62,200 nucleotides of DNA from Clostridia bacterium (GTDB lineage: Bacteria > Bacillota > Clostridia > Lachnospirales > Anaerotignaceae), in NCBI GenBank assembly GCA_009929735.1, contig RZZU01000016.1:1-62200 (forward strand), given 5' to 3'. Below are positions 36,216 to 45,219 of the stretch, one piece after another. How positions within the stretch are numbered: position 1 is the first letter of the stretch; each line of letters begins with the position of its first letter. The notes beneath the pieces are model-generated. The model saw nothing but the letters and a program-made list of their open reading frames with translations, was not told where the DNA came from and searched no databases. The position numbers and the translations under genes are program-made.

Positions 36216-37097
36216 ATGGAGTATTTAAAAATTATGGACGAGCTTTCCTTTTCACGCATCATTCAGGGTTTTTGGCGACTGGTTCAATGGGATTGGGACG
36301 CCAAAAAACTGGAGGAGTTTATGCAAGGCTGTATCCAGCGGGGGGTAACGACGTTTGATACTGCGGAAATTTATGGTTTTGGAGAATGCGAAACCCAGTT
36401 GGGGAGGGTATTTGCAAGAAACCCATCTTTGCGCCATAAAATTCAGCTGGTAAGCAAAACAGGAATATTCAATCATGACGGTTTTAAATATTATGATACT
36501 TCCTACGAAAGAATAAAAACCTCCTGTAAAGAGAGTTTACAGCGTCTTTCCTGTGATTATTTGGATTTGTATTTGATTCATCGGGAGGACCCATGTTTTG
36601 ACCCAAGGGAAACAGCAAGGGCGATGCTGGAATTAAAAAAAGAGGGTTTGGTAAAAGAAATTGGCGTGTCTAATTTTGACCCATATAAGTTTCAGGCGTT
36701 AAACGAATTTGCGGGAAATCAGCTTTGCACCAATCAAATAGAATGGAACCCTTGTTGTTATGAGCATATTCAGTCAGGCATGATTGATTTGCTTACACAA
36801 AAGGAAATTCACCCTATGGTTTGGTCGCCCTTGGCAGGGGGGAAGATATTCACTTCCCAAGAAGCACCCTATGTGAGGGTGAGAGAGAAGCTTGCAGAAA
36901 TCGGCCAGCGTCATGGGGTTGCGGCGGAGGTCATTGCATATGCATGGATACTGTATCATCCTGTAAAGGCGATGCCGATTGTTGGCAGTAGGAAGCTTTC
37001 TCGTTTGGACAATGCCATAAAGGCTTTGGATGTGAAATTACAACGATGGGAATGGTATGAAATTTATACTGCAAGCACTGGGGAAAGATTAAGATGA
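36216..37097 (+). CDS. Aldo/keto reductase family oxidoreductase
   Basis: A 293-residue TIM-barrel NAD(P)H oxidoreductase of the YdhF-like branch. The catalytic tetrad is readable as Asp in TTFDTAEIYG, Tyr in the same motif, Lys in LVSKTG and His in YLIHRED. The cofactor-binding end has WSPLAGGK and MPIVGSRKLSRLDNAIKAL. AGGAGGTG is a strong binding site ahead of ATG 36216. The substrate is unknown. It is divergent from the arginine operon. Confidence 0.92.
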   Translation: MEYLKIMDELSFSRIIQGFWRLVQWDWDAKKLEEFMQGCIQRGVTTFDTAEIYGFGECETQLGRVFARNPSLRHKIQLVSKTGIFNHDGFKYYDTSYERIKTSCKESLQRLSCDYLDLYLIHREDPCFDPRETARAMLELKKEGLVKEIGVSNFDPYKFQALNEFAGNQLCTNQIEWNPCCYEHIQSGMIDLLTQKEIHPMVWSPLAGGKIFTSQEAPYVRVREKLAEIGQRHGVAAEVIAYAWILYHPVKAMPIVGSRKLSRLDNAIKALDVKLQRWEWYEIYTASTGERLR

Positions 37098-37264
37098 GAT
37101 TGAAAAAAATATATAAGCACAACCGCAGAACTGACAAAGCTGAAAGGTCTTTTGACAAACGGGAAAAGATATGAAACAACCTGAAAGCATGGGCACATAG
37201 ATTTGATTTCCCAATGCCTGTGTGTTATGATAGCCCTAAAAAAGGAAAAAAAGGAGTGTCTGAG

Positions 37265-38281
37265 ATGATATACGAAGAAGTATTGAAAGCTGCAAGAGAA
37301 TGTATTGGCGATAAGTGCTTTGCCTGTCCTGTTTGTAACGGAAAGGCGTGTGGAAATAAACTGCCCGGGCCTGGAGCAAAGGGAACTGGCGATGCTGCTA
37401 TCCGTAATTATGAAGCTTGGAAACGAGTTTATCTCAATATGGATACGATTTATGAAAACAAGCCCATAGACACATCGGTTGAGTTGTTTGGAAAACGCTT
37501 TGCATATCCGTTTTTTGCAGGCCCTGTTGGTGCGATTCAGCTGCATTATAGCGATAAATACAACGATATTACCTATAACGATGTATTGGTATCCGCTTGT
37601 AGCCAATACGGCATTGCGGCATTTACCGGTGACGGCGTAAATCCTCAGGTTATGGAGGGTGCGACCAAAGCAATTAAGGCTGCGGACGGATTGGGTATTC
37701 CCACCATAAAGCCATGGAATAAAGAAACCATAGAGGAAAAAATGAAGCTGGTTGCCCAAAGCGATGCCTTTGCTGTTGCAATGGATATTGATGCGGCAGG
37801 CCTGCCGTTTTTAAAAAATCTTACCCCTCCTGCTGGCAGTAAAACAGTGCATGAGTTGAAAGAAATCATTGCTCTTACACAAACCCCTTTTATTGTCAAA
37901 GGAATCATGAGTGTTAGGGGGGCATTAAAGGCAAAAGAAGCAGGTGCCAATGCGATTGTGGTTTCAAACCACGGCGGAAGGGTGCTGGATGGCTGTGCTG
38001 CAACCGCAGATGTTTTGGAAGAAATCGTGGCCGCTGTGGGTGATAGCATGAAGATTTTTGTCGATGGCGGGATCCGCACAGGTGGGGACATCTTTAAGGC
38101 CCTTGCCATGGGTGCCGATGGAATCATTATAGCAAGACCATTTGTAACTGCCGCATTTGGTGGCGGTGCAGAAGGGGTAGAGGCTTATATTCATAAAATC
38201 GGTGAGGAACTGCGTGATACTATGGCCATGTGCGGTGCCACAAGGATCAGCGAGATTGACAGAGATATGGTAAGAAGATAA
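37265..38281 (+). CDS. FMN-dependent alpha-hydroxy-acid dehydrogenase/oxidase family protein
   Basis: A 338-residue member of the glycolate/lactate oxidase family. FMN-binding residues are readable in FAGPVGAIQ, the catalytic His in VVSNHGGRVLDGC, and the phosphate-binding loop in FVDGGIRTGGDIFKALAMGADGIIIARPF. The N-terminus has a Cys-rich stretch (CIGDKCFACPVCNGKACGNK) not found in classical LldD, common to the clostridial branch and perhaps a metal or redox site. Several Met and His of the canonical lactate site are not obvious, so the substrate is uncertain. ATG 37265 has AAAGGAG eight to ten bases upstream; an earlier in-frame ATG at 37214 has none. Confidence 0.85.
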   Translation: MIYEEVLKAARECIGDKCFACPVCNGKACGNKLPGPGAKGTGDAAIRNYEAWKRVYLNMDTIYENKPIDTSVELFGKRFAYPFFAGPVGAIQLHYSDKYNDITYNDVLVSACSQYGIAAFTGDGVNPQVMEGATKAIKAADGLGIPTIKPWNKETIEEKMKLVAQSDAFAVAMDIDAAGLPFLKNLTPPAGSKTVHELKEIIALTQTPFIVKGIMSVRGALKAKEAGANAIVVSNHGGRVLDGCAATADVLEEIVAAVGDSMKIFVDGGIRTGGDIFKALAMGADGIIIARPFVTAAFGGGAEGVEAYIHKIGEELRDTMAMCGATRISEIDRDMVRR

Positions 38282-38299
38282 AGAATCACTGCTTGAGCA

Positions 38300-38460
38300 T
38301 AAACAAACCTTGGGCGTTGGGTCAGAAATTTTGCTACGCAAAACCATCACTGTGTGATGGCAGCGTTTTCTTCGCTGTTCCATCCAAAACCTACTTGCTT
38401 TAAAAAAAGCAAGACCGAAATTTTTATGTAAACCGCCTATTTATGCGGTTTAAGATTAGT
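38300..38460. repeat. Modular intergenic repeat, reverse orientation
   Basis: In reverse complement this reads AAACCGCAT...GCGGTTT hairpin, ATAAAAATTTCGGTCTTGC box, GCTTT...AAAGC hairpin, CAAGTAGG and the end CCCAAGGTTTGTTTATGCT, matching the copy at 58835-58995. A CCATCAC-TGTGTGATGG stem replaces part of the right arm. The rest of 38282-38628 contains a further inverted pair TACAGCTGTC...but no gene. Confidence 0.75.
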
Positions 38461-38628
38461 ACGGGTGCAATGCCAAAACCATTAAGATTTTGACTTTCTC
38501 CTTAGGCTGACAGCTGCAATCAAAAAGATGTAATTGTAGCTGTTTTCTTTGAGGAAAAAATGCTACAGTGCTACCATGAAACAAACATCATGATGCAGGG
38601 CTTGCGCAATTGATAAAGGGAGAATGGG

Positions 38629-39483
38629 ATGAAAAAAGAAAATAGGTTTGCTGGGCTACGAGGAATACTAGCCATTTATTTCTTATGCTTTGTGTTTCGG
38701 GGCATTGAATATATGGTTTTGCGAACGGATCGCAGTGTCTTTGGGGAGGCATTTATACATAAGCTCATTGGAATATTCATTCTGTTTCTGGCACTGAACT
38801 ATTTTTCTGTCAAATGGAGTGAGATTGGTTTTAGGGCAAAAAACATCGGAAAAAATATTGCATAGGGCTTGTTCCTTGGCTTGCTTGTGTTTATTCCTGC
38901 ATATGGAATTGCGTTTTTTATGCAGTATTTCGCAGGTAATGCGCCATGCTTTGCATTTTACGTTACCAGCTATAGCATCCAAGGAAACTTGGGGAATCAA
39001 ACAGCGGTTATCTTTTATTTGCTGTGCATCATGGGGAATATCATCAATGTCGTAATGGAGGAAGGCGTATTTCGTGGCTTATTCCTCAAAATTGCAGAGA
39101 ACAGGTACTCTTTTTTCTCTGCGATGGTGCTTTCCTCCGTTTTGTTTGGATTTTGGCATATTGCCGCACCTTTGCGCAGTCTTTTGGATGGGGAAATGCA
39201 GTTATTTCCTGCCTGCATGGCAATGCTGAGCTTGGCGATTATGTCGGGATTGATGGGTGCAAAGCTGTGTATGCTAACAAAAATCTGCGGAAACCTGTGG
39301 CTGCCTATGGCGGATCATTTTCTTAATAACACCATCGTGAATATCCTGCATATTTTGGCTATTTCGGGGGCAGACCAAATGCAGGTTATACGCATTGCTG
39401 TTGCCCAAACGCTGTCCTTTTTGATTGTTCTTTTTTGGTATTGGAAAAGCAGGGCAAAGGATAAAAATACTTTTCGTGCATAA
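38629..39483 (+). pseudogene. CPBP-family intramembrane metalloprotease interrupted by one in-frame TAG
   Basis: A membrane protease-like gene of the CPBP (CAAX protease and bacteriocin-processing) family, 284 codons long. Codon 79 is TAG (38863-38865), between KNIGKNIA and GLFLGLLVFIPAYG, and the frame is otherwise open. The catalytic motifs all lie after the stop: EEGVFRGLFLK, FGFWHI and DHFLNNTIVN. The initial ATG has GGGAG upstream. The second part could start only at a poor TTG (38869) without a binding site. A recent nonsense mutation or sequencing error is most likely. Family roles include self-immunity to bacteriocins and prenyl-protein processing, none indicated here. Confidence 0.85.
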
Positions 39484-39495
39484 AAATATAAACAG

Positions 39496-39541
39496 GAAAG
39501 CCCGTATTGCAAGGAAAATCCTCGCAATACGGGCTTTCTTC
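39496..39541. terminator. Bidirectional terminator of the AAGCCCGTATTGC family
   Basis: GAAAGCCCGTATTGC (39496-39510) and GCAATACGGGCTTTC (39524-39538) form a perfect 15-bp stem between the CPBP gene and convergent asnS. Confidence 0.85.
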
Positions 39542-39575
39542 ATAGAATGATGGCTTTTCAGCACGCTTCACCCCA

Positions 39576-40970
39576 TTAAAATTCTGCATTTTTTACCGTT
39601 CTTGGGTAAGGCAGGACGTCACGGATGTTACCCATGCCTGTCAAATACATTACAGCACGTTCAAATCCCAAGCCAAAGCCTGCGTGTCTGGTGCCGCCGT
39701 ATTTTCTAAGGTCAAGATACCACCAGTAATCCTCTTTGTTCAGCCCCAATTCCTCCATGCGCTGTTCCAGAAGATCCAAGCGTTCCTCTCTCTGGCTGCC
39801 GCCAATGATTTCGCCAACACCGGGTACCAAAAGATCCATAGCGGCAACGGTTTTGTTATCCTCATTCATACGCATATAGAAAGCCTTGATTTCCTTGGGA
39901 TAGTTAGTAACGAAAACGGGTTTTTTGAAAATCTGCTCTGTCAGATAGCGTTCGTGCTCCGTTTGCAGGTCAATGCCCCATGCAACGGGATATTCAAAAA
40001 CTTGTCCGCTTTTAATGAGCAAATCAACAGCGTCTGTGTAGGTAACACGACCAAATTCATTCTCCAGAATATTTTGCAATCTTTCCAGCAAAGTAGTATC
40101 TACGAAGCTGTTGAAAAATTCCATTTCTTCGGGTGCTTGTTCCATTACATAGCGGATGATGTATTTCAGCATATCCTCCGCCAATTCCATATTGTCCTCC
40201 AAATCGGCAAATGCCATTTCAGGCTCAATCATCCAAAATTCCGCCGCATGGCGCGCAGTGTTGGAGTTTTCCGCACGGAAGGTAGGCCCGAAGGTGTATA
40301 CATTGCGAAATGCCATTGCAAAGGTTTCAGCGGAAAGCTGACCGCTCACGGTGAGGTTCGTTTCTTTTCCAAAGAAGTCCTTGGAGAAATCCACCTTTCC
40401 GTCCTCTGTCATGGGCAAATTGTTTAAGTCTAAGGTGGTTACACGGAACATTTCGCCCGCACCCTCACAGTCACTGCCTGTAATGATGGGTGTGTGTGCG
40501 TAAACAAAGCCTTTTTCCTGAAAAAAGCTATGGATTGCATAGGCGATTAAGCTTCTGATACGGAAGGTTGCGGAGAACATATTTGTTCTGGGACGCAAAT
40601 AAGCAATCTGGCGCAAAAATTCAACGCCGTGGCGTTTTTTCTGCAAAGGATAATCGGGGGTAGAGGTTCCTTCCACCAAAATTTCCGATGCCTTTAATTC
40701 GAAAGACTGCTTTGCATCGGGGGTTTCGGTCACAAGCCCCTTTACAATTAATGCCGCCCCAACGCCTTGCTTTGAAATTTCGTTATAATTAGATAAGGCT
40801 TCCGCTTCAAAAACAACCTGTATGTTTTTAAAGAAGGAACCGTCATTCAGCTCAATAAAGCCAAAGTTTTTGGAAACACGCATGGTACGAATCCATCCGC
40901 CAATGGTTACCTCTTTGTTTGCATAGGCAGCCGTATCACGGTAGATTGATTTTACTGTTGTTAAATCCAC
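39576..40970 (-). CDS. asnS: Asparaginyl-tRNA synthetase
   Basis: A 464-residue class IIb synthetase that charges tRNA-Asn. The N-terminal OB-fold (about 15-100; [25 protein letters not shown]) binds the anticodon. Motif 2 is [24 protein letters not shown] and motif 3 is [27 protein letters not shown]. These features favour AsnS over AspS. The start is GTG at 40970 with GGAG nine bases before it. No T-box is seen upstream. It implies direct asparaginylation rather than only the amidation route. Confidence 0.96.
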   Translation of the reverse strand: MDLTTVKSIYRDTAAYANKEVTIGGWIRTMRVSKNFGFIELNDGSFFKNIQVVFEAEALSNYNEISKQGVGAALIVKGLVTETPDAKQSFELKASEILVEGTSTPDYPLQKKRHGVEFLRQIAYLRPRTNMFSATFRIRSLIAYAIHSFFQEKGFVYAHTPIITGSDCEGAGEMFRVTTLDLNNLPMTEDGKVDFSKDFFGKETNLTVSGQLSAETFAMAFRNVYTFGPTFRAENSNTARHAAEFWMIEPEMAFADLEDNMELAEDMLKYIIRYVMEQAPEEMEFFNSFVDTTLLERLQNILENEFGRVTYTDAVDLLIKSGQVFEYPVAWGIDLQTEHERYLTEQIFKKPVFVTNYPKEIKAFYMRMNEDNKTVAAMDLLVPGVGEIIGGSQREERLDLLEQRMEELGLNKEDYWWYLDLRKYGGTRHAGFGLGFERAVMYLTGMGNIRDVLPYPRTVKNAEF

Positions 40971-41050
40971 AAGAGATCGCTCCTTTTCCTAGTTCTGAAT
41001 TCATATGTTTCTTATTTTAGCCTCCCGATATGAAAAACACAACCATTTTT

Positions 41051-42022
41051 TTATAGAAAAGGCAAAAATTCGCCATAGCCTTGCTGTTCCATCTCCTTTT
41101 TGGGGATAAAACGCAAGGAGGCACTGTTGATGCAATAGCGAAGACCCCCTAGCTCCTTTGGTCCATCGGTAAAAACATGACCAAGATGGGCATTGCCAGA
41201 GCGACTGCGTATTTCTGTGCGCACCATTTGATGGGAAAGGTCATCGTATTCCGAAACGGTATTGGGGTCTAAGGGCTTTGCAAAGGCAGGCCAGCCACAG
41301 GAGGATTGAAATTTATCCTTTGAAGTAAATAATGGCTCACCTGTTGTAATGTCCACATAAATCCCCTCCGCTTGTGTTTGCCAATACTCATTGAAAAAGG
41401 GTGGTTCGGTTTCGTTCTCTTGTGTAACGGCAAACTGCAAGGGGGTAAGGCTTTCCCTTAAAATAGCCTTTTCGGGCTTTGGATAGGCGTTTGGATTTAC
41501 AAGGCTTTGCTTTTTCTTTGCAATTTTTGCAAAATTAATATGGCAGTAGCCGTTAGGATTTTTGTTTAAATATTTTTGATGATATTCCTCCGCCGCAATA
41601 AATTGCAGTAAAGGAAGATGCTCCACGACAATAGGGCGGTCGTATTCCAGCTGTAATTGCTTTAAAAATGCGGCAATGATTGGCTCTTGCGATTCTTTGG
41701 TGTAATAAATGCCTGTGCGATATTGTACGCCAATATCCATGCCCTGTCTGCCTAAGGAGGTAGGGTCTATGGTGTAAGCATATTCCTGAAGAAGCTGCGC
41801 AAGGCTGATTTTTTCCGTGTCAAAAACAACCTCAGTGGTTTCCGCATGACCAATGCCTCCGCAAACCTGTTCATAGGTAACGGTTTCAAGAAGGGGGACC
41901 TCCTTGCCCGCTTTTTTCCCTAAAGCATAGCCGACACGGGTGGAAATTACCCCGTCTATGCCTTCCAAATATTTTTCGGTGCCCCAAAAGCAGCCACCTG
42001 CCAGATAAATTGTTTCCTGCAT
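41051..42022 (-). CDS. msrAB: Fused peptide methionine sulfoxide reductase MsrA-MsrB
   Basis: A 323-residue bifunctional repair enzyme reducing both S and R methionine sulfoxides in proteins. The MsrA half (about 1-165) has the catalytic Cys in [13 protein letters not shown]. The MsrB half (about 180-315) has [15 protein letters not shown] and the catalytic [13 protein letters not shown]. The usual zinc CxxC pairs of MsrB are not evident, as in many fused forms. There is no signal peptide, so it should be cytoplasmic. AAAGGAGAA precedes the start at 42022. It adds to the oxidative-damage functions in this window. Confidence 0.95.
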   Translation of the reverse strand: MQETIYLAGGCFWGTEKYLEGIDGVISTRVGYALGKKAGKEVPLLETVTYEQVCGGIGHAETTEVVFDTEKISLAQLLQEYAYTIDPTSLGRQGMDIGVQYRTGIYYTKESQEPIIAAFLKQLQLEYDRPIVVEHLPLLQFIAAEEYHQKYLNKNPNGYCHINFAKIAKKKQSLVNPNAYPKPEKAILRESLTPLQFAVTQENETEPPFFNEYWQTQAEGIYVDITTGEPLFTSKDKFQSSCGWPAFAKPLDPNTVSEYDDLSHQMVRTEIRSRSGNAHLGHVFTDGPKELGGLRYCINSASLRFIPKKEMEQQGYGEFLPFL

Positions 42023-42039
42023 TGTTCACTTCTCCTTTG

Positions 42040-42360
42040 CAAAAAAAATTGGGAAAGACCTTGGGCTTTGCCCAAACCCACTTGCTTTTTGAAAAAAGCA
42101 AGACCAAAAACTTTTATATAACACGCATTCTATGCGGGTTATGAAAGACGAGGGGATTGTTTTTTTATAAGAAACTATAAATTTTCATAGTTCAATTCCT
42201 TCTTGTAAAAACGAATGTTTTTGCATATAAAAAGTTTCGCTTAAGCCTTTTCAAAACTTCACCGCCCAAGATAGGGCGGCTGCAAACTTGCAGTTTTTGC
42301 GGAGCAAAAGTGCTTTACCCGCTTGCAGGGTTCGGGACGGCGTCCCGAGAACTGTTTCTT
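42040..42360. repeat. Full-length modular intergenic repeat, reverse orientation
   Basis: The 358-base gap between msrAB and the nitrilase gene contains no gene. In reverse complement it reproduces the module order of the 32440-32752 copy: TCTCGGGACGCCGTCCCGA hairpin, AAGCGGGTAAAGCACTTTTG, CTGCAAGTTTGCAG, CCGCCC...GGGCGG, AAAAGGCTTAAGCGAAAC, an AACCCGCAT...ATGCG hairpin, ATAAAAGTTTTTGGTCTTGC, GCTTTTTTCAAAAAGC, and GTTTGGGCAAAGCCCAAGG. An AT-rich block of about 60 bases is inserted in the middle. Confidence 0.85.
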
Positions 42361-42380
42361 TTATCATAAAAACTGCTTTT

Positions 42381-43244
42381 TTAATTCTTCCAAAGTGATG
42401 GCTCTGGGAGGTTTCGATTGGCACCATTGGAAATATCACACAAATGATATAAATCCCTACGTCGGTGCTTCAAAAGAGGAAGTTCTCTGCGTACCTTCTC
42501 CAATTTTTCCATATCCCATTCAACAAAAGCAATGTCTTCCTTTTCCTCTAGCTGTGTCAATACGGTTCCCCATGGGTCGGTGGAAATGGTGTGTCCCCAG
42601 GCAACGTAGGACGCCGTTGTGTCCCTTGCTGGTGCAACCCCTGCCATATATACCTGGTTGTCCAATGCCCTTGCACGGAAGGAAAGCTCCCAGTGGGCAG
42701 GGCCTGTGGTCATATTAAAGGCGGCAGGCACAATAATTCCCTTTGCTCCATGAAGCGCCAATAGACGGGCAAGCTCGGGAAAACGAATGTCATAGCAAAT
42801 CATAAGCCCTAATTTCCCCCAAGGTGTGTGAAAGGTGGTAAAATCCTCACCTGGCGTAAGAACGTCGGATTCCATAAATCGCTGACCGCCCTCCACATCA
42901 ATGTCAAAGAGATGCATTTTCCGGTGTCTTTCAACTCTGCGACCTTTGGGGTCAAAGACAAAGGAGGTATTATAGATTTTATTTTTAAATTTCTCGGGAA
43001 CAGAGCCTGCAACAATATAAATTCCGTATTCCAACGCTAAAGCGCCGATTTCTTTAAGAAAGGGGTCATCCTTATCCATGGCAAAACGAGGAAAACAGCT
43101 GTTGTCATAGGGGCAGGCAAACATTTCGGGAAAAACAGCAATATCAATTTTTTCCTTGACGGCCTTTGCCAAAAGTGTCTTTGCTTTCACTAGGTTTTCT
43201 TCGGGCGTGCTTTTTACTTGCATCTGAATCAAGGCTAATTTCAT
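42381..43244 (-). CDS. Carbon-nitrogen hydrolase (nitrilase superfamily, omega-amidase-like)
   Basis: A 287-residue amidase. The catalytic triad is Glu in FPEMFACPY, Lys in HRKMHLFDID and Cys in LMICYDIRFPE. RFPELARLLALHGAKGIIVPAAFN and the C-terminal GHTISTDPWGTVL fit the Nit/omega-amidase branch, which hydrolyses alpha-ketoglutaramate or similar deaminated amides; substrate assignment remains tentative. ATG 43244 has GGAGGAG about seven bases upstream; the longer frame to 43361 lacks a binding site and family match. Confidence 0.88.
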   Translation of the reverse strand: MKLALIQMQVKSTPEENLVKAKTLLAKAVKEKIDIAVFPEMFACPYDNSCFPRFAMDKDDPFLKEIGALALEYGIYIVAGSVPEKFKNKIYNTSFVFDPKGRRVERHRKMHLFDIDVEGGQRFMESDVLTPGEDFTTFHTPWGKLGLMICYDIRFPELARLLALHGAKGIIVPAAFNMTTGPAHWELSFRARALDNQVYMAGVAPARDTTASYVAWGHTISTDPWGTVLTQLEEKEDIAFVEWDMEKLEKVRRELPLLKHRRRDLYHLCDISNGANRNLPEPSLWKN

Positions 43245-43324
43245 GGAATATCTCCTCCGCTCCGTTTTCTTTTGAGTATAGCATGGTTTTCTGACGGAAA
43301 AAAGTAGAAGCACCAACAAATATT

Positions 43325-43614
43325 GACAGATTTTTAAAGACCAAGACGGGGCAGACACCATAGGCGGCTTTTGCGTAGCAAAAATGAGTGACCACCCACT
43401 TGCTTTTTGAAAAAAGCAAGACCAAAAACTTTATAAAAAAAACCACATTCACATGCGGTTTTTTTTATATATTTTCTTATATAAAGTTTAGGTCAAGCCT
43501 TTTCAAAGGCTTGCAGGGTTCGGGACGGCGTCCCGAGAACTTGACCTTAGCGTTCGGGACGGCGTCCCGAGAACTTGACCTTTAGGTTCGGGACAGCGTC
43601 CTGAGAACTTGACC
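43325..43614. repeat. Modular intergenic repeat with three tandem hairpin units
   Basis: In reverse complement this copy has the AACCGCAT...ATGTGGTT hairpin, AAAGTTTTTGGTCTTGC box, GCTTTTTTCAAAAAGC hairpin and a right arm with AAAAGCCGCC and GTCTGCCCC. On the + strand the left arm is a GTTCGGGAC-hairpin unit repeated at 43518, 43552 and 43586 with an exact 34-bp period (units end GAGAACTTGACC). It fills the gap between the nitrilase and NSS transporter genes, and no gene is seen in it. Confidence 0.85.
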
Positions 43615-44991
43615 TTAGCTGAAAAATAAAGATTTATAGCCCATTACAAATACAAATAATACAACTAATGGCAAAATCCATTGCATATAAAAACGAATGG
43701 TTTTGGGGAATTTTAAGCCCTTGCCACTGTTTGCCTCTCCGATAAAGCTGTCCCAGCCCCAGCCCATTTTCATGGAGCAGAATAACACGTAAACCACACT
43801 GCCTAAGGGCAGAATGTTATTGCTGACAATAAAGTCCTCTAAATCCAAAAAAGTAGAGCCTTCGCCTAAGGGCTGAATGCCGCTTAATATGTTAAAGCCT
43901 AGCACACAAGGCAGAGAAAGCAAAATGATAGCTACAAGGTTGATGGTCACTACCTTTTTTCTGCTTGCCTTTGTTAAGTCCGTACCAAAAGAAATGATAT
44001 TTTGAAATACGGCAATAACCGTTGACAACGCCGCAAAACACATAAATAAGAAGAATAAGGACCCCCATAACTGGCCACCAGGCATTGCGTTAAATACGTT
44101 TGGCAGAGTGATGAAAATCAGGCTTGGGCCTGCGTCGGGGCTGATTCCATAAGCAAAACAAGCAGGAAAAATAATTAAACCTGCCATTAAGGCTACCATG
44201 GTATCCAAAATTGTAATAAAGATGGCTTCCCCTGTTAAAGAACGGGAGCGGTCAATATAGCTGCCAAAGATTGCAATGGCACCCATACCAATACTGAGGG
44301 TAAAGAATGCCTGTCCCAAAGCGGCAAACAAAACCTCTACAAGCCCAAATTCCTTTAAAGCGGAAAAATCAGGGGTAAGATAAAAACGCAGGCCTTCTTC
44401 GCCGCCCTTTAAGAAAAGAGAGCGACCAGCCAAAATAAACATTAAAAGCAGTAAGAGCAGCATCATGACCTTTGTGATTTTTTCTACCCCTTTTTGCAGA
44501 CCTTGTCCGCAGATGGCAAAGCCAATCAAAACCACTGCAATCATATAGCTTACCATTAAGGCAGGATTTTGCAGCATGGAGCCAAAAATTGCCCCTATGC
44601 CATCCTGATCCAAACCGACGAAGCCGCCGCTTGCCATTTTAATGAAGTAATAGAGCATCCATCCCGCAACTGTGGTGTAAAACATCATTAAAATATAATT
44701 GCCTGCCATGGCAAAGTATTTGAAATAATGCCACTTTGTGCCCTTTGGCTGTAAAACGTCCATGGACATTGCCACACTTTTTTGGCTGGCACGTCCAACA
44801 GAAAGCTCCGTTACCAAAATAGGAATGCCAAGTAAAACGAGAAATAGAATGTAGATTAATACGAAAGCGGCGCCGCCGTACTTTCCTGTAATATAGGGGA
44901 ATTTCCAAACATTTCCCAAGCCAATGGCACAGCCGGCAGAAATGAGGATAAAACCCAGTCTGGATGAGAATTTCTCTCTTTGTTGATCCAT
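43615..44991 (-). CDS. Sodium-dependent transporter, NSS/SNF family
   Basis: A 458-residue LeuT-fold symporter with about 11 membrane helices. The family signature is SRLGFILISAGCAIGLGNVWKFPYITGKYGGAAFVLIYILFL, holding the Na+ and amino-acid site residues in helix 1. LFAALGQAFFTLSIGMGAIAIFGSY is helix 6. Bacterial members import amino acids such as Leu, Trp or Tyr. The next, divergent gene is cysteine-desulfidase-like, so a sulfur or other small amino acid is a tempting but unproven substrate. GGGAGGG lies before ATG 44991; the frame extends to 45075 without a start signal. Confidence 0.92.
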   Translation of the reverse strand: MDQQREKFSSRLGFILISAGCAIGLGNVWKFPYITGKYGGAAFVLIYILFLVLLGIPILVTELSVGRASQKSVAMSMDVLQPKGTKWHYFKYFAMAGNYILMMFYTTVAGWMLYYFIKMASGGFVGLDQDGIGAIFGSMLQNPALMVSYMIAVVLIGFAICGQGLQKGVEKITKVMMLLLLLLMFILAGRSLFLKGGEEGLRFYLTPDFSALKEFGLVEVLFAALGQAFFTLSIGMGAIAIFGSYIDRSRSLTGEAIFITILDTMVALMAGLIIFPACFAYGISPDAGPSLIFITLPNVFNAMPGGQLWGSLFFLFMCFAALSTVIAVFQNIISFGTDLTKASRKKVVTINLVAIILLSLPCVLGFNILSGIQPLGEGSTFLDLEDFIVSNNILPLGSVVYVLFCSMKMGWGWDSFIGEANSGKGLKFPKTIRFYMQWILPLVVLFVFVMGYKSLFFS

Positions 44992-45219
44992 AATGCCCTC
45001 CCTAAAAATAAGCAACATATTTACTGAAAAAAATAATAGCTGTTTTATTATAGAGAAGTTATAGATAAAAAACAAGTAAAAAAAGGGAATTATGCAGTAT
45101 ACATATATATAAGGTTATTTTTAGGAGCAAACATATAGAAAAAAGTGGCATTTTTATGTGTAAAACGGTATACTGAAAACAATACAGAAAAAGAGTAAGA
45201 AGCAGAAAGAGGGGGCAAT

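Noticed and set aside
38629..39483. TAG in the CPBP gene as pyrrolysine, or TGA in the DUF2798 gene as selenocysteine
   Set aside because: No pyl or sel genes or SECIS-like hairpin are seen, and the affected positions are ordinary membrane-helix sequence. A nonsense change or error is simpler.
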